A stretch of DNA of 64,000 bases, from assembly GCF_014898055.3 (NCBI RefSeq), contig NW_023601543.1, positions 15,275,314-15,339,313 on the forward strand. The letters run 5' to 3'. The notes beneath the pieces were generated by a model that did no database searches, had not been told where the DNA came from, and worked only from the letters and a program-made list of their open reading frames with translations. A program made the position numbers and the translations under genes. Of this stretch, positions 37,971-48,840 are shown in pieces (positions within the stretch are counted from its first letter, which is position 1; every line of letters starts with the position of its first letter). Source of the DNA: Talpa occidentalis (Eukaryota > Chordata > Mammalia > Eulipotyphla > Talpidae).

Positions 37971-38526
37971 CTTTCCTACATGTATATTTTTTAATATTTT
38001 ATTTTATATAATTCTTACATCATTTTCATCTTTGTACAATGTATGCATTTTCATTTTGGCTATATTCCCCACACAATTGCACCTCCCCCCTTATTTTGAC
38101 TCTAGTTCTTCCTCTCCCTGCCGCTCCCTAATCCCCCCACCCCTGTAGTGTGTCTCTGGTTTATAGTTGCTTGTTGATTTTGATTATTACTTTGCATTGA
38201 TTAGTCTTTTTCCTGGTCTCTTATTTAGGTTTTCTAAATTCCTGCTATGAGTGAGACCATCCTGTATTTTTCTTTTTCTTTCTGACTTATTTCGCTGAGC
38301 ATGATCCCTTCCAGCTCCATCCATGTTGCTGCAAACTGCATGTGTTTATCTTTTTTGAATGCTGATCAATATTCCATGGTGTATATGTACACAGAAACAG
38401 TAATTCCAAAGGGCACCTGCACCCCTATGTTTATAGCAGCACTGTTTACAATAGCTAAGCTTTGGAAACAACCCAGATGCCCAAAAATAGATGACTGGAT
38501 CAAGAAGATGTGGTACTTTCCTACAT
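37971..38526 (-). mobile_element. Younger L1 with 5' inversion (twin priming)
   Basis: 37990-38390 is the reversed L1 3' end down to 'ggtgtatatgtac'. From 38391 to 38515 the next more 5' piece of the same L1 follows in the opposite (sense) direction ('tagcagcactgtttacaatag' ... 'agaagatgtggtac'). The two pieces meet in the parent element at GTAC. CTTTCCTACAT flanks the insert at 37971-37981 and 38516-38526. Confidence 0.85.
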
Positions 38527-39306
38527 ATATTTTTAATCATTTTTCTTATTATATCAATCCTAGTGACTGTGAAATGGCATCTCATTGTGATTTTAATTTG
38601 CATTTATCTAATGATTACTGATGTTGAGTATCTTTTCATGTGCTTATTGGGCACTTGTATATCTTCTTTGGAAAAATGTCTATTCAGATCCTTAGACCCT
38701 ATTTTAAATTATTTGTCTTTTTTTAATTGTTGAGTTGTAAGAGTTTATATAGTCTGGGTACAAGTCCCTTGTCAGACATATGGTTTGCAAATATTTTCTT
38801 TCATTCTGTTGGTTTCTCTTGTCATTTTTTCATGGTATTCTTTGAAGTATACATGTTTTAAATTTGATGAATTCAAATTATGTATTTTTTTATTGTTGCT
38901 GCTCATGCCTTTGTTGTAATATCTAACAATCCTTTGCAAAATCCGAGGTCATAAAGAGTCACCTCTGTTTTATAGTTCTAAGAGTTTTATAGTTTTAGCT
39001 TTTATATTCAAGTTTTGATCCTTTTGTATTAATTTTTGTGTAGAATTGTGAGAAATGGGTCCAACTTCATTTTTTTGCCTGTGGCTATCTAGCTGCCCCA
39101 GCTCCATTTATGGAAATGAATATGTCCCCCAATTGAATGGTCTTGGCACTCTAGTCTAAAATTCCTTGATCTTAGACACATAATTTTATTTCTGGTATCC
39201 AGATTCTATTCTGCGTGATCTATCTGTCTATCCTGTGCTCTCACCATATGGCCCTGATCACTGTTGCTTTTAATAAGTATTAAAGTTGGAAAGTTTGAGG
39301 CCTGTT

Positions 39307-39341
39307 TTGTTCTTATTTATTTATTTATTTTCCCTAGATTT

Positions 39342-39384
<43 letters not shown>

Positions 39385-39760
39385 CGCAAGCACTGGGTAC
39401 AGTCAGAAGCGCGGGAGGGTGAGAGAATTCACCAGAACCAGAGCGGAGAGCAGAGCAGGCAGAAGGACCGACGTACACTGTTGAGGGGAGCAGGGGGCAG
39501 CAGGAGAGGTCTGCGCGCCATGTGGGACCCTCCTCTGGTGGCCGGGGAGCAGCCGGGGATCAAACCAGTGCTGCAGAAGCTGCGGGGAGCTTCGCAACCC
39601 AGTGCTCAACCGCTGTGCCACCGGGGAGGCCCTTATTTATTTTTTTTGTGGGGCCCTCGCTGGTGGCCAGGGATCGAACTGGCACTGCAGAGGCTGCCGG
39701 CAGCCTCACAGCCCAGCACTCAACTGCTGCGCCACCAGGGGAGACCCCTTGTTCTTATTT
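39307..39760 (-). mobile_element. Nested SINEs: full type B SINE inside the tail of a short tRNA-only SINE
   Basis: The outer element is a tRNA-only SINE (39641-39748) whose T-tail was entered by a full SINE (39341-39632, led by a (TTTA)n tail). The outer duplication TTGTTCTTATTT lies at 39307-39318 and 39749-39760. The inner SINE carries the extra 'ggggagcagccggggatc' segment seen also at 43360. Frames of up to 197 codons across the region are SINE sequence. Confidence 0.87.
39341..39384. repeat. (TTTA)n microsatellite
   Basis: Eleven consecutive TTTA units form the expanded tail of the inner SINE. Confidence 0.95.
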
Positions 39761-40005
39761 TTGATGTTGTTTTGGCTGTTCTGGGAAAATCAGGATTCCA
39801 TATGTATGTTAGAATCAGCTTATCAATTTTTATAAAGAAGTCAGCTGAGATTCTGATAGGGATTATGTTGAATCTATAGATTAATTTGGGGAATATTGCC
39901 ATTTTAACAATATGAAATCTTCCAACCCAAAAGCATAGGATATTTTTTCATTTATTTAGCAAGTTAGTATCTGAAACCAATGCTTTGCAGTTTTCATAGT
40001 ACAGT

Positions 40006-40338
40006 TGACTCTTGAACATCCCAGGGGTTAAGGGTGCCCCAATCAGCTGAAAGTCCACGTATGACTTTTGACTCCCCAAAAACTTAACTACATTTGACAC
40101 TTGGTATCTAAAGGGAATTGGGTTCAAGACACACACACACACCCTCCATACCCAAATCTGCTGATGCTCAAGTCCTTTATAGCCAGTCCTCCATATCCAC
40201 ACATTTGCTGTTTGTGGATTCAACCAACCAATATCTGTGTTGATTGAATCCATGAATGTGGAACCCGCTGAAAGATAAAATCCACATGTAAGTGGACCCA
40301 CGCAGTTCAAACCTGTGTTGTTTAATGATCAACTGTAT
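40006..40338 (+). mobile_element. Tigger/MER2-like non-autonomous DNA transposon
   Basis: The terminal sequence CAGTTGACTCTTGAACATCC at the left and 'gttgtttaatgatcaactg' at the right are inverted relatives, each next to TA (a mariner-type target). The middle ('ccctccatacccaaatctgctg', 'ggattcaaccaacc') fits the Tigger group. A CA repeat at 40130-40143 has grown inside. It is inserted in the old L1. Confidence 0.75.
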
Positions 40339-40775
40339 ACGTTTTTCCAGTTCTTTTAAAATTTGTTCCTAAGTATTTTATTCTTTTTGGTGCTATTATA
40401 AATGTAATAGTTTCCTTAATTACATTTTTTGATTGTTCATTACAAGTGTATAGAAATACAATTGATTTTTGTATATTGAATCTTATATTCTACAACCTTG
40501 CTGAATTTACTAGTTAAAAATAAAATCCAAAGTCCAGATTTTTACTGGATTTTTTAGTGACAGATCATGTCATCCAATTAGAAAAGAGATAGTTTTCTTC
40601 TTTCCATCTAGATACCTTTTATTTCTTTATGTTATCTGATTGCCTGGGCTAGAACTACCACTACAATATGGAATTGAACTGGTGAAAGTGAGCATTCTTG
40701 TTTTGTTCTTGACTTGAGAGAAAAGGTTTTCAATCTTTTCCTTTAATATGATGGTAGCTATGAGTTTCCAAGCTC

Positions 40776-41254
40776 TCTTTCAACAGATCTCAACTGTTCT
40801 AACCAATTTTTCTCCCTCCAACAACCTTTGCATACCTATTGCCCAGCTCCATAATCCCATTCTTGCTCAAAAAGGCCCACTAGTCCTAACAGCCTGATTT
40901 TTAAAAATCCTTTTTACCGCATGCCTTCTTCATTCTTGCCTCTGTACTCATTGGTCATGAGGTTACAGAGAATGCCCCATTTCTTCCTACAATAGAGCTC
41001 AGACGCTTTCCAGATTATTGCACCACCACCTCCCCAAAAGACACATGTACCTGTGAACGCACACACACCATGCAATTCCCTGATCCCCTATTTCCTAGGT
41101 GCTTGAAGTTAATTTACATTTTATTTCAGCTCATACCGTTTTGAAAGTATTTGTTTGTTTTTTCACGTATCTTGTCCTGGCTCTACCAACTATTGTTTAG
41201 TTTTATCCAGAGCAAGGGTAAGGAACACTGTATTTTTTAAAATCTTGATTCTAT
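40776..41254. other. Intergenic sequence, nothing identified
   Basis: No gene or named repeat seen. Confidence 0.5.
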
Positions 41255-41447
41255 TTTTTTGTTTATTTATTTATTGAGGTGACTTTGGTTTATGTGATTA
41301 AGAGGAATAGGCTCACACCTCCTCATATGTGCATCACCATGCCACACCAACCCCAGGGCACCCATGTCCCTTTATCATAGCACATTGGGCCACCTCCCTA
41401 CTTTGTTCCTCTCCCACCCTCCCCCTCTAGCAGACTCAATTATACAG
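41255..41447 (-). repeat. L1 3'UTR fragment, minus orientation
   Basis: 'ttatttattgaggtgactttgg', 'gtgcatcaccatgccacacc' and 'ttcctctcccaccctccccc' match the layout of reversed 3'UTRs of other L1 copies in this window. Confidence 0.6.
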
Positions 41448-43103
41448 TCATTTCTAGACTTTGTTTTGGTTTAGTAGGAACCCTGTGTTGTAATTCAATC
41501 CACAACAAGGCCCAACACAAAGACTTGTAGCCACAGAAGATGCTTAATAAAAATAGACCAACTTCAGTTGAACTTTGTCCTCCTGGAAGGACCCCCTCTT
41601 CTTTCTGGGCCATTATGAAAATCAGAAATTGCCTGGATGCCACTCATTCCTGTGTTAATGCCCCATTTCCATTTCCAAGTCATTTCTTTTCTTCTCTGCC
41701 TGATATTGGCTGAGATTCAGAGGGAGATAATTGGCTCCATCAATTTTTATAGCTTAATGAAACTCTCAACTATGTTTACCTGGTTTCCTTTCAGGGTAAA
41801 TGCATCACAAGCCAAGGCAAAGTCACTCCCACAACCCTTGTTTAGAAAATGTATGCTTTTTATATTGTCCCCATTAAAGCAATACGGTCTACTAGCTATG
41901 ACCTCAAACATAACCTTCTTTAAAAAATGAGTACCTCTCAGTGTGAAATGTTTATTCTCAAGGCCAAGCCCATGCTGAAGTTTGAAACAAAGGTCCCAGG
42001 TTCCTGAGCATGGTCTGTGACGTTGCTTTATTTACTGTGGCATTTGCTTATTTTTTATTTTATTGCAACTAAAATATTGACATATCCCTGCCCCACCCCA
42101 TTAATATGGCAAATGCCATAGAATTAGAATTCTTTGCAATAAGCATACCACACATAACAGAGTGTAGGGCTTGGGTCTTGCTGCTTTAACAGCTAAAAAG
42201 GCAGGCTGCATACCACTCTCCACAGGAAAAAAGTCTTTTGTTAGCATTTGCTGAGCACGTAGCCTGTGTTAGGCAAGGACAGAGGGATAGGCAAGCAAAT
42301 GCATAGTTGGTGCTCTATGGAGTCTACTGTCTCACTGGGGTGATAAGAGTAGCATGTCTCAGAACTATTAAGTTAGAGGAAGTGTGTGGTAATTGCTAGC
42401 ACAGTGCAGAGGAACATACCATCAGTGTAAACTGGGGTGAGGGAAGTCCTTTGAGATAGGGTCCGCTCCTAAGTTGGACTTGGAACAATTTTTATGGACA
42501 GAGTAGTAAAAGGGATGCAAAGAAACTAATCAGAAGTTGACAGTGTAAGGAGGCTGACTGATATGGTTGAAGGTCCATGCTAGGTCAATACCAGGAACCA
42601 CCTGGAGATAATATTGGCAAAGTAGGATACATTTAAATTGGGGTGTGTTTTGTATCACAAAATATTAGAACTGGAAGAAAGTTGCTAATATAAAAAGCTG
42701 GGATTGGAATTCCCAGTCCTGTATCTAGTTCCTATAGTTTTCATTAAAATTGGTTTTTTAATCCATGGAATTTTTTTTTCTTCAAATGGAATCTTATATA
42801 AAGAAGCCCTATATGTAGATCAGACAAAGCAAAAGTATGTTGGTGAATTTGAGATCAAGGTCAACGAAACCCTTGTATTTTAGGAGCGAGACAACTAAAA
42901 TCCAGCACCAAAATTATTCCATGTCACTAAATCCCTTGGATGCTTCTTAGTCCCCATCTTGCCTGGATTCTCAGCAGCATAATGCATTGTTGGCTACTCC
43001 CTCATGCTCAGCACATGCTTTTTCCATGTCTTCTGTGATACAACTCTTATGAATGTTTTCTTCCTGGCCTCTCCCTCGCAATATCATTTAGGTACTGACT
43101 CTT
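41448..43103. other. Intergenic sequence, nothing firmly identified
   Basis: No gene evidence. A 10-bp inverted pair TGGCATTTGC/GCAAATGCCA brackets about 80 bp near 42039-42119. Other parts are unassigned. Confidence 0.5.
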
Positions 43104-43460
43104 CTACACATGGACTTTATTTATTTATTTATTTTTTTTTTTATATAGAGGCATGCTTTATTTATTTGTTTGCTGGTTTCTTTGTTTGTTTTGTTTATAC
43201 ATGCACTGGGTACAGTCAGAAGCGCGGGAGGGCGAGAGAATTCACGAGAGCCAAAGCGGGGAGCAGAGCAGGCAGAAGGACCGAAGTACACTGCTGAGGG
43301 GAGCAGCGGGCGGCAGGAGAGGTCTGCGCGCCATGTGGGACCCTCCTCCGGTGGCCGGGGAGCAGCCGGGGATCGAACCGGCGCCTCAGAGGCCGCGCGC
43401 AGCTTCGCAACCCAGCGCTCAACCGCTGCGCCACCGGGGAGGCCCTACACATGGACTTTA
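43104..43460 (-). mobile_element. Young full-length SINE, type B, with perfect 16-bp TSD
   Basis: The body at 43120-43444 is in minus orientation. It is the least eroded copy: rich in CpG, with box A TGGCGCAGCGG and box B GGTTCGATCCC intact on the minus strand. It has the extra GCTGCTCCCCGGC segment after box B. The duplication CTACACATGGACTTTA lies at 43104-43119 and 43445-43460. The T-rich tail is unusually long and complex. Confidence 0.95.
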
Positions 43461-43499
43461 AATGTTGGATTATTAGGACTTGCGCCTCAGCCTTTTTAC

Positions 43500-44385
43500 T
43501 TATTGTCCTGTTGGCTTCAAGTATAATCTAAATGATGATCTTTAAGTTAATTTCCAGCTCAAGCCCCTCCTCTTTGAGGCAATTCTGAAACTAAACATCT
43601 CTTTCTCTTTCCTACAGCACTTCAGGTTTGGACCTTCCTTTGGACTCTTTATTTCAGTGAATTCTATCACCAACCACCCAGTGTCCTATGCCCCAAATTG
43701 AAGAATCATCCTCACTATCTTATTTTTTTTCTTTCCTATATTCATTCACCAAGTCCTAGTCATCTTATCTCCTCAGTAGCTCTTGAATCTGTCCAATCTT
43801 CTCCATTTCCATAGCTGCACCGTAGACTAACATTGCCTTCCAGGCTACCATCATTTCTCTGGCTTGGAAGGGAATGGTAGTCCATGGACTACTGCAATCA
43901 TCTAGTCGATCTAGATTGCCTATTCTTTCTCCCTTCTCCAGCCAGTTTGCTTTGCAGCTGGAATGCACTTTTTTTAAAAAAAGAATTTTTAAAAAGATTT
44001 ATTCATTTATTTATACAAGCACTGGGTACAGTCAGAAGCGCAGGAGGGTGAGAGAATTCACCAGAGCCACAGCGGGGAACAGAACAGGCAGACTGATGAA
44101 ATACACTGCTGAGGGGAGCAGCGGACGCGGCAGGAGAGTTCTCTTGTGCCATGTGGGAACCTCGCCAGTGGCCAGGGATCAAGCTGGCGCTGCAGAGGCT
44201 ACGGGCAGCTTTGCAGCCCAGCACTCAACCACTGCGCCGCCAGAGGAGGCCCTGGAATGCACTTTTTAAAGCACAAATATGATTATGTCACTTCTCTGCT
44301 CAACAACTTTCAGTGGCTTCCCATTGTCTTAACACATTTCAGAAAATCTGAAATCTGCTATCTGTCCACTTACCTAATCTTCCTT
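43500..44385 (-). repeat. Old dispersed repeat ('ggactactgcaat' type), split by a SINE
   Basis: 'gtagctcttgaatctgtcc', 'catggactactgcaatcatc', 'atgattatgtcacttctctgctcaac' and 'cagtggcttcccattgtc' follow the order of a common old mammalian repeat that I cannot name reliably. The SINE at 43975-44251 interrupts it. Confidence 0.5.
43958..44267 (-). mobile_element. tRNA-derived SINE, type B, with 16-bp TSD
   Basis: The body at 43975-44251 is in minus orientation with 'gcactgggtacagtcagaag' and head 'ccgccagaggaggccc'. It lacks the extra 13-bp segment of the 43104 copy. CTGGAATGCACTTTTT is duplicated at 43958 onward and 44252-44267. Confidence 0.92.
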
Positions 44386-44499
44386 TTTTTTTTTTCTTTA
44401 CCAGACCTCTCTGTTACATGGCTACTCCAACTGTACATCTATTGTTGGTACGAATGTAATTTGGGAAAGCCTCTATGGAAGGTGGTATGAGATTCCTAA

Positions 44500-45160
44500 A
44501 AAAAAATATGATGTGATCCAGCAATACTACTAATACCACAATTAGTAAAAACTAATGTAAAAAGATCAATGCACTCCAATTTCATAGCAGCATTATTCAC
44601 AATAGCCAAGATATGGAACCAAGCTAAATGTCCAATTGTTGATAACTGGATAAAAAAATTATGGAATGTATACTCAATGGACTATTACTCAGTTGTTAGA
44701 AAAGATGAAATAATTTCTTTTGGATAAAATGGATGGATATTAATTAACTAATTTATTTTTGCTACAACACTGGTTTACATCATTGTTTCTGTATCAGAAG
44801 TACAAGATTTCCCCCCAAGGTGTTGTTACCCCATCACACCCACCACCAAGACACCCTCAGTCCATCACCATAGTAAAGTGGATGGATTTGAGGTGATGGT
44901 GTTAAGGGAAATAAGTCAGAAAGTGAAAACAGCTACCAGATGTCTCACTCACTTATGGGGTGTAAAAAACCACAGAGAACAACAGAATAATTCCTAGACT
45001 CTGTGAATCATATACTGCTTTTCAGAGGGAAAGTGGGAGGGCAACAGATTTGTGATATCAGAGCTTTGGTGGAGGGTGAGTGAGGGTGTAAAGTTGTATT
45101 CCCCAAATCACACAGTTGTGTGATCTAGTGGAAAATAAAACTTAATGAGAAAAAAAAAAA
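44500..45160 (+). repeat. L1 3' end, plus orientation, split by a reversed L1 tail
   Basis: Sense L1 text: 'tcatagcagcattattcaca', 'gataactggataaaaaaattatgg', 'ggaaataagtcagaaag', 'ctcacttatggggtgtaaa', ending in an A-tail at about 45150. It is the clearest plus-oriented L1 in the window. A 140-bp reversed L1 tail (44739-44878) lies inside, flanked by TGGATGGAT at 44730-44738 and 44879-44887. Confidence 0.8.
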
Positions 45161-47118
45161 CAGCAATGGATTTGGCATCACTGGGAACGAGGACGACACT
45201 TGGAACCAAGATAGCGATGATGGGGTGTATGTAAAAATGCTTGAAAGTGGACAGTGTGGTGGTTGCATTATTTGAGGAGTCTTAAACTTGTGAAGGTTAA
45301 ATACCATAACTTGTCCACTTGTTCTGAGTTCTGATTCTGAAAAAAAAAAAAAAAAAATCTTGGTTCAGTTCCCTGCCTGTGCCTTACACACAGCTGCATG
45401 ACTTTAATCTGTGGTGTGGGTTCCTCCTGACTGGAACTCCCATCTGCCTGCATACTGAAAGACAAACTCATCCTGGTCACAGCTGAAAATTTCACCAGCC
45501 CTGGGGAGCCTTGCTAACTCCACTGACACTCCCAGGTTCACACAGAATTTCCCTCCATTGCGCTCTCCTGGCTGCTAGTGAGTTTAGCTTCTGGCAGAAG
45601 ACAGCACACATTATTGTGATGTCTGCTTTGTGTATCTCCCTAGTTAGCCTCTAAGCTCAATGAGGGCAGGGTCCAGTTCATCTTGTGTTCTACTGTAACA
45701 CAGTAGCATGGTCCTTACGCTTATAGTAGGGTCTTCAAAGATATCTGCTGAACAAGTGAATGCATCCCATCATACATCAAAGCTTATGCTACCTTTCGAA
45801 AAGGTTGACAAAATATAGTGGCAATGCTAAACTTTGCTGTAATTCCTTTGTCTTCATTTTTTTTTTTTATTTAATTCTTCTTAAAGGGACATACTTTTAG
45901 ATCTTGGGAGAATATTTGCAAATGCCTAGGGTATGATTGCATATGGTGATTAGATATTTGGTCAAGATGATTATGCCTGGAAATCTTGCCAATTATCCTG
46001 TGGGGAAGGCCTTTCTTTTGACTTGTAATTATGGTTACCTAACTTCTGCAAAGATTCACTGGGGAAATTAAAAAGCAAAAGATAATTAAAAATAAGATGA
46101 AACATTTTAAATTTATATAGCCAACGAAGGCACAGGCTCCTTCCCTTTTAAGCTATTTGTCATTCACAAACCTCAAGGTATTTTGCTGAGAAGGAGCCAT
46201 TTCTTTTGCGTTATGGGCACGCTGGCAGGAGGCTGGAACAAGGAAGACATAGATGAGAAGTGAGACCACTAGAGGCCAATTCAGCAAGTGAACATTTCAC
46301 CCTCAAGAACTTCAAATTCTGTGAATTTCATTTTTAATGAAAAGGAAGAGCCAATTTCAAACCCTGAGCAAGAATCTTGCCTTTTCAACCACCAGGCAGG
46401 TCAGCAGGTCACAGGGTAACTTTGCGGTCAGGCCTCCATGGCCTCAGCCCAACTTGTAGACAACAGCTGCTGCCTGAAGGATCTTGGATCCCCAAGCTTG
46501 TGGTCTGCAGCAAAGAAGGCACACCACGGCAGACAGATGTGAGCCCTGCCTCGTCTGTCTGGGAAAGGTGGGTTGAATATTCCTGTTTATTCCAAATGCC
46601 AAAACTCCTACCTAAAGGGCCTGCTGCTCTTTAAAAGACAGATATCAGCCTCCAGTTAAATACCCTGTGAACTGAACACTAGACGGTACTTCACGATGCG
46701 ACTGGGTTACTTAGAAATGGGAGAGCCTGCCTTCCTCTGATGGTCCCCCTCAAGCACCTTTTTGTGTCCCAAAGAGGGTCTCTTTAGAGGATCAAAAAAT
46801 AATACCAAACAGGAGAAATTGTGGGTCACATGGTACTGGGGAACCATCAGATAGCTCCCAAAAGAGAATCCTTGGAAACACTAGGAAAATGGCAGTAAGT
46901 GGGCTGACATTGAGAGATACCCTCAGTCCTCCAGGAGCATAAGAGCTTCACAACACCCCTGACTGTATCTCCCAACTTACGTCCTCTACCAAAGCTGACC
47001 TTCCCAAAAGGGCCCTATACCCTGAGTAACTTGGTACACAGAACAATAAACTAGGACATTCCATCAACCCTCCTTTGCCCTTCAAACTTCCCTGTCCTAT
47101 TTTCTTGAGTAGGTGACC
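45161..47118. other. Intergenic sequence with an L2-like 3' end
   Basis: 45645-45765 ('cctctaagctcaatgagggcaggg', then 'gctgaacaagtgaatg') resembles an L2 3' end. An A-run of 18 lies at 45340-45357. The G+C-richer part at 46370-46640 has an 85-codon frame without recognisable features. Nothing else was named. Confidence 0.5.
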
Positions 47119-47355
47119 TATTTGTTTCCTAGTGCTGTTGTAACAAAGTACCATAAACTGGGTGACTTGGAGCCACAGGAATTTATTGTCTCGGTTCTGG
47201 AGGCCAGAAGTCTGAAAACCAGGTGTTGGCAGCGCCACGCTCCCTCTAAAGGTGCTAGCAAAAGAGTCTCTTCCAGGGATTTCTTGTATCCCGTTTGTCC
47301 CAGGGCTTGTGGGACAAAACTTCAATATTCATGTGATCTTCTCCCCGTGTGCATC
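47119..47355 (+). repeat. Unnamed medium-reiteration element, 5' half
   Basis: 'cctagtgctgttgtaacaaag', 'ggaatttattgtctcggttctgg' and 'gaagtctgaaaaccaggtgttgg' (diverged) form the same type of element as at 14083. The copy stops where a reversed L1 begins. Confidence 0.55.
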
Positions 47356-48425
47356 TCTGTCTCTTCACATGGTCTTATTTTTATTGAAGTGTTATGCAAG
47401 TATCGAAGTGCTGGCATTACACAAGTTTCAGGTGTTCATCATTGAGAATCAACATGTGTATATACTGCATCAAGTTCATCTCTGAAAGTTCAAATCTAGT
47501 CTTCACCTGTTCACATCTGTGTAACCACAACTAGAATGTTCTGTCAAGAAACAGTATGTTACAAGCACCCGTTAGGCCTCTTTCTAGTCATCACCCACCC
47601 CCTTACAGGAGGAACCACAGTCATAATTTAATACCAGGTAGATTAGTGTTGCCCATTTTTGATTTTTGTGTGAGTGGGATGATATCTGGATTCTTTCACT
47701 TAACATATCTCTGTATTCATCTTTATTGTTGTGGGCAGTTCATTATTCTTGCAACATAGTGTTTATTGCATGACTATACTGCAATTAATTTACTTATCTA
47801 TTCTAATATTAATGGACATTTGAATAGTTTTCAGGGTTTAGCAATAAAAAATTAGGCTGTTTTGAACTTTCCTGGATATATATTCAAATAGACATATGCC
47901 ACATTTCTGTTCAGTATATACATAGGTGTGGACTTAGCAGATCATAGGGTATGCGTGTGTTTAGTTCTGGAAGCTCATGTCAATTTCCCAAAGTGTTTAC
48001 ACTTCTCCCAGCTGTGTATGAGATTTATATTTGCTCTGCATCCTCACTGCACTGGTATTTTTCTCCCTTTTTTCATTATAGTTATTACAGTGAATATGTA
48101 GTGGTATTACGTTGCTGTTATGATTTATGTTTCCATGATGATTAATGAAGTGGAGCACCCATCCTTAAAGTTTTAAGATTAGTTCTGTTCTATATCGTTT
48201 ATAATTCCCAATTTTACGTGTACTTTAGCGTGAGTTATTTAGAATTGTGTTCCTTAAAAATATGCAGGTGTAAAGATTTTAAGAAACTATCTTTTTTGTA
48301 GGTGATTACTAATTTTATTATAGTAAGAACAGTGAACGCAGTATATAGGACATTGTTCTTGGATTTTAAAATTTCCTTAAGGTCCAATGAATGATCATTT
48401 TTTTCCTATCCAGCATTTTCAAAGA
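47356..48425 (-). repeat. Old L1, minus orientation
   Basis: Reversed L1 3' region ('caggtgttcatcattgagaat', 'cttgcaacatagtgtttatt', 'gcagatcatagggtatgcg', 'ctgcatcctcactgcactgg'). It is diverged and has no frame. Confidence 0.65.
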
Positions 48426-48840
48426 TTAATTTATTTTCTTATCTCGTTGTTAATTTTTGGACAGTATTTGATTTGTAGTCAATGTACATCTTCCACCACC
48501 CTATCACCTGTGACCCATCACCATAGTCCCTTGTGCTCTTCCCTTCCATGTTTTGACCCTAAACTCTCCCTGCCCCTTCTGTATTCTTCAGATCTATGGT
48601 CAGCTTGCAAGTTTTGCCTTTTTCCTGACCCTTTGTTCAGTTCCTCTATATGCCACATATAAGTGAAACCATTCAATATTTATCTTTTTCCTTTTGACTT
48701 ATCTCACTTAACATGATCCCTTCCCGCTCCACTCATGTTGCTGCAAATGGCATGAATTTATCTTTTTTAATTGCTGAGTTGTATTCCATTGTGTATATAC
48801 ACCACATCTTCTTGATTGAATGGTCATTTTGGGGGTGAAT
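48426..48840 (-). repeat. 5'-truncated L1 3' end, minus orientation
   Basis: 'acccatcaccatagtcccttg', 'tttgacttatctcacttaac', 'ccactcatgttgctgcaaatg' and 'gttgtattccattgtgtata' give a compact reversed L1 3' end, intermediate in age. Confidence 0.75.

Larger units (their letters stand above)
37201..40775 (-). repeat. Long old L1 in minus orientation with five later insertions
   Basis: The + strand reads a reversed L1 from its 3' region ('gttgtgcaatgaccaccaca', 'gagtagtattccattgtatg', 'aacatttgaggaattg') through reversed ORF2 ('gtctattcagatccttagac', 'ccttgtcagacatatggtttgc', 'ccagctccatttatgg', 'attccatatgtatgttagaatc', 'ctacaaccttgctgaattta'). Insertions into it are two L1 tails (37444-37611, 37982-38515), two nested SINEs (39319-39748) and a Tigger-like element (40006-40338). 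No intact ORF remains. Confidence 0.8.

Noticed and set aside
39286..39879. 197-codon open frame on the + strand
   Set aside because: It runs through two nested SINEs and L1 sequence; the residues are translations of SINE text seen again at 43153-43461 and 22585-22929.
42039..42119. Short inverted repeat resembling a MITE
   Set aside because: Only 10 bp pairs, no clear target duplication, no second copy seen in the window.
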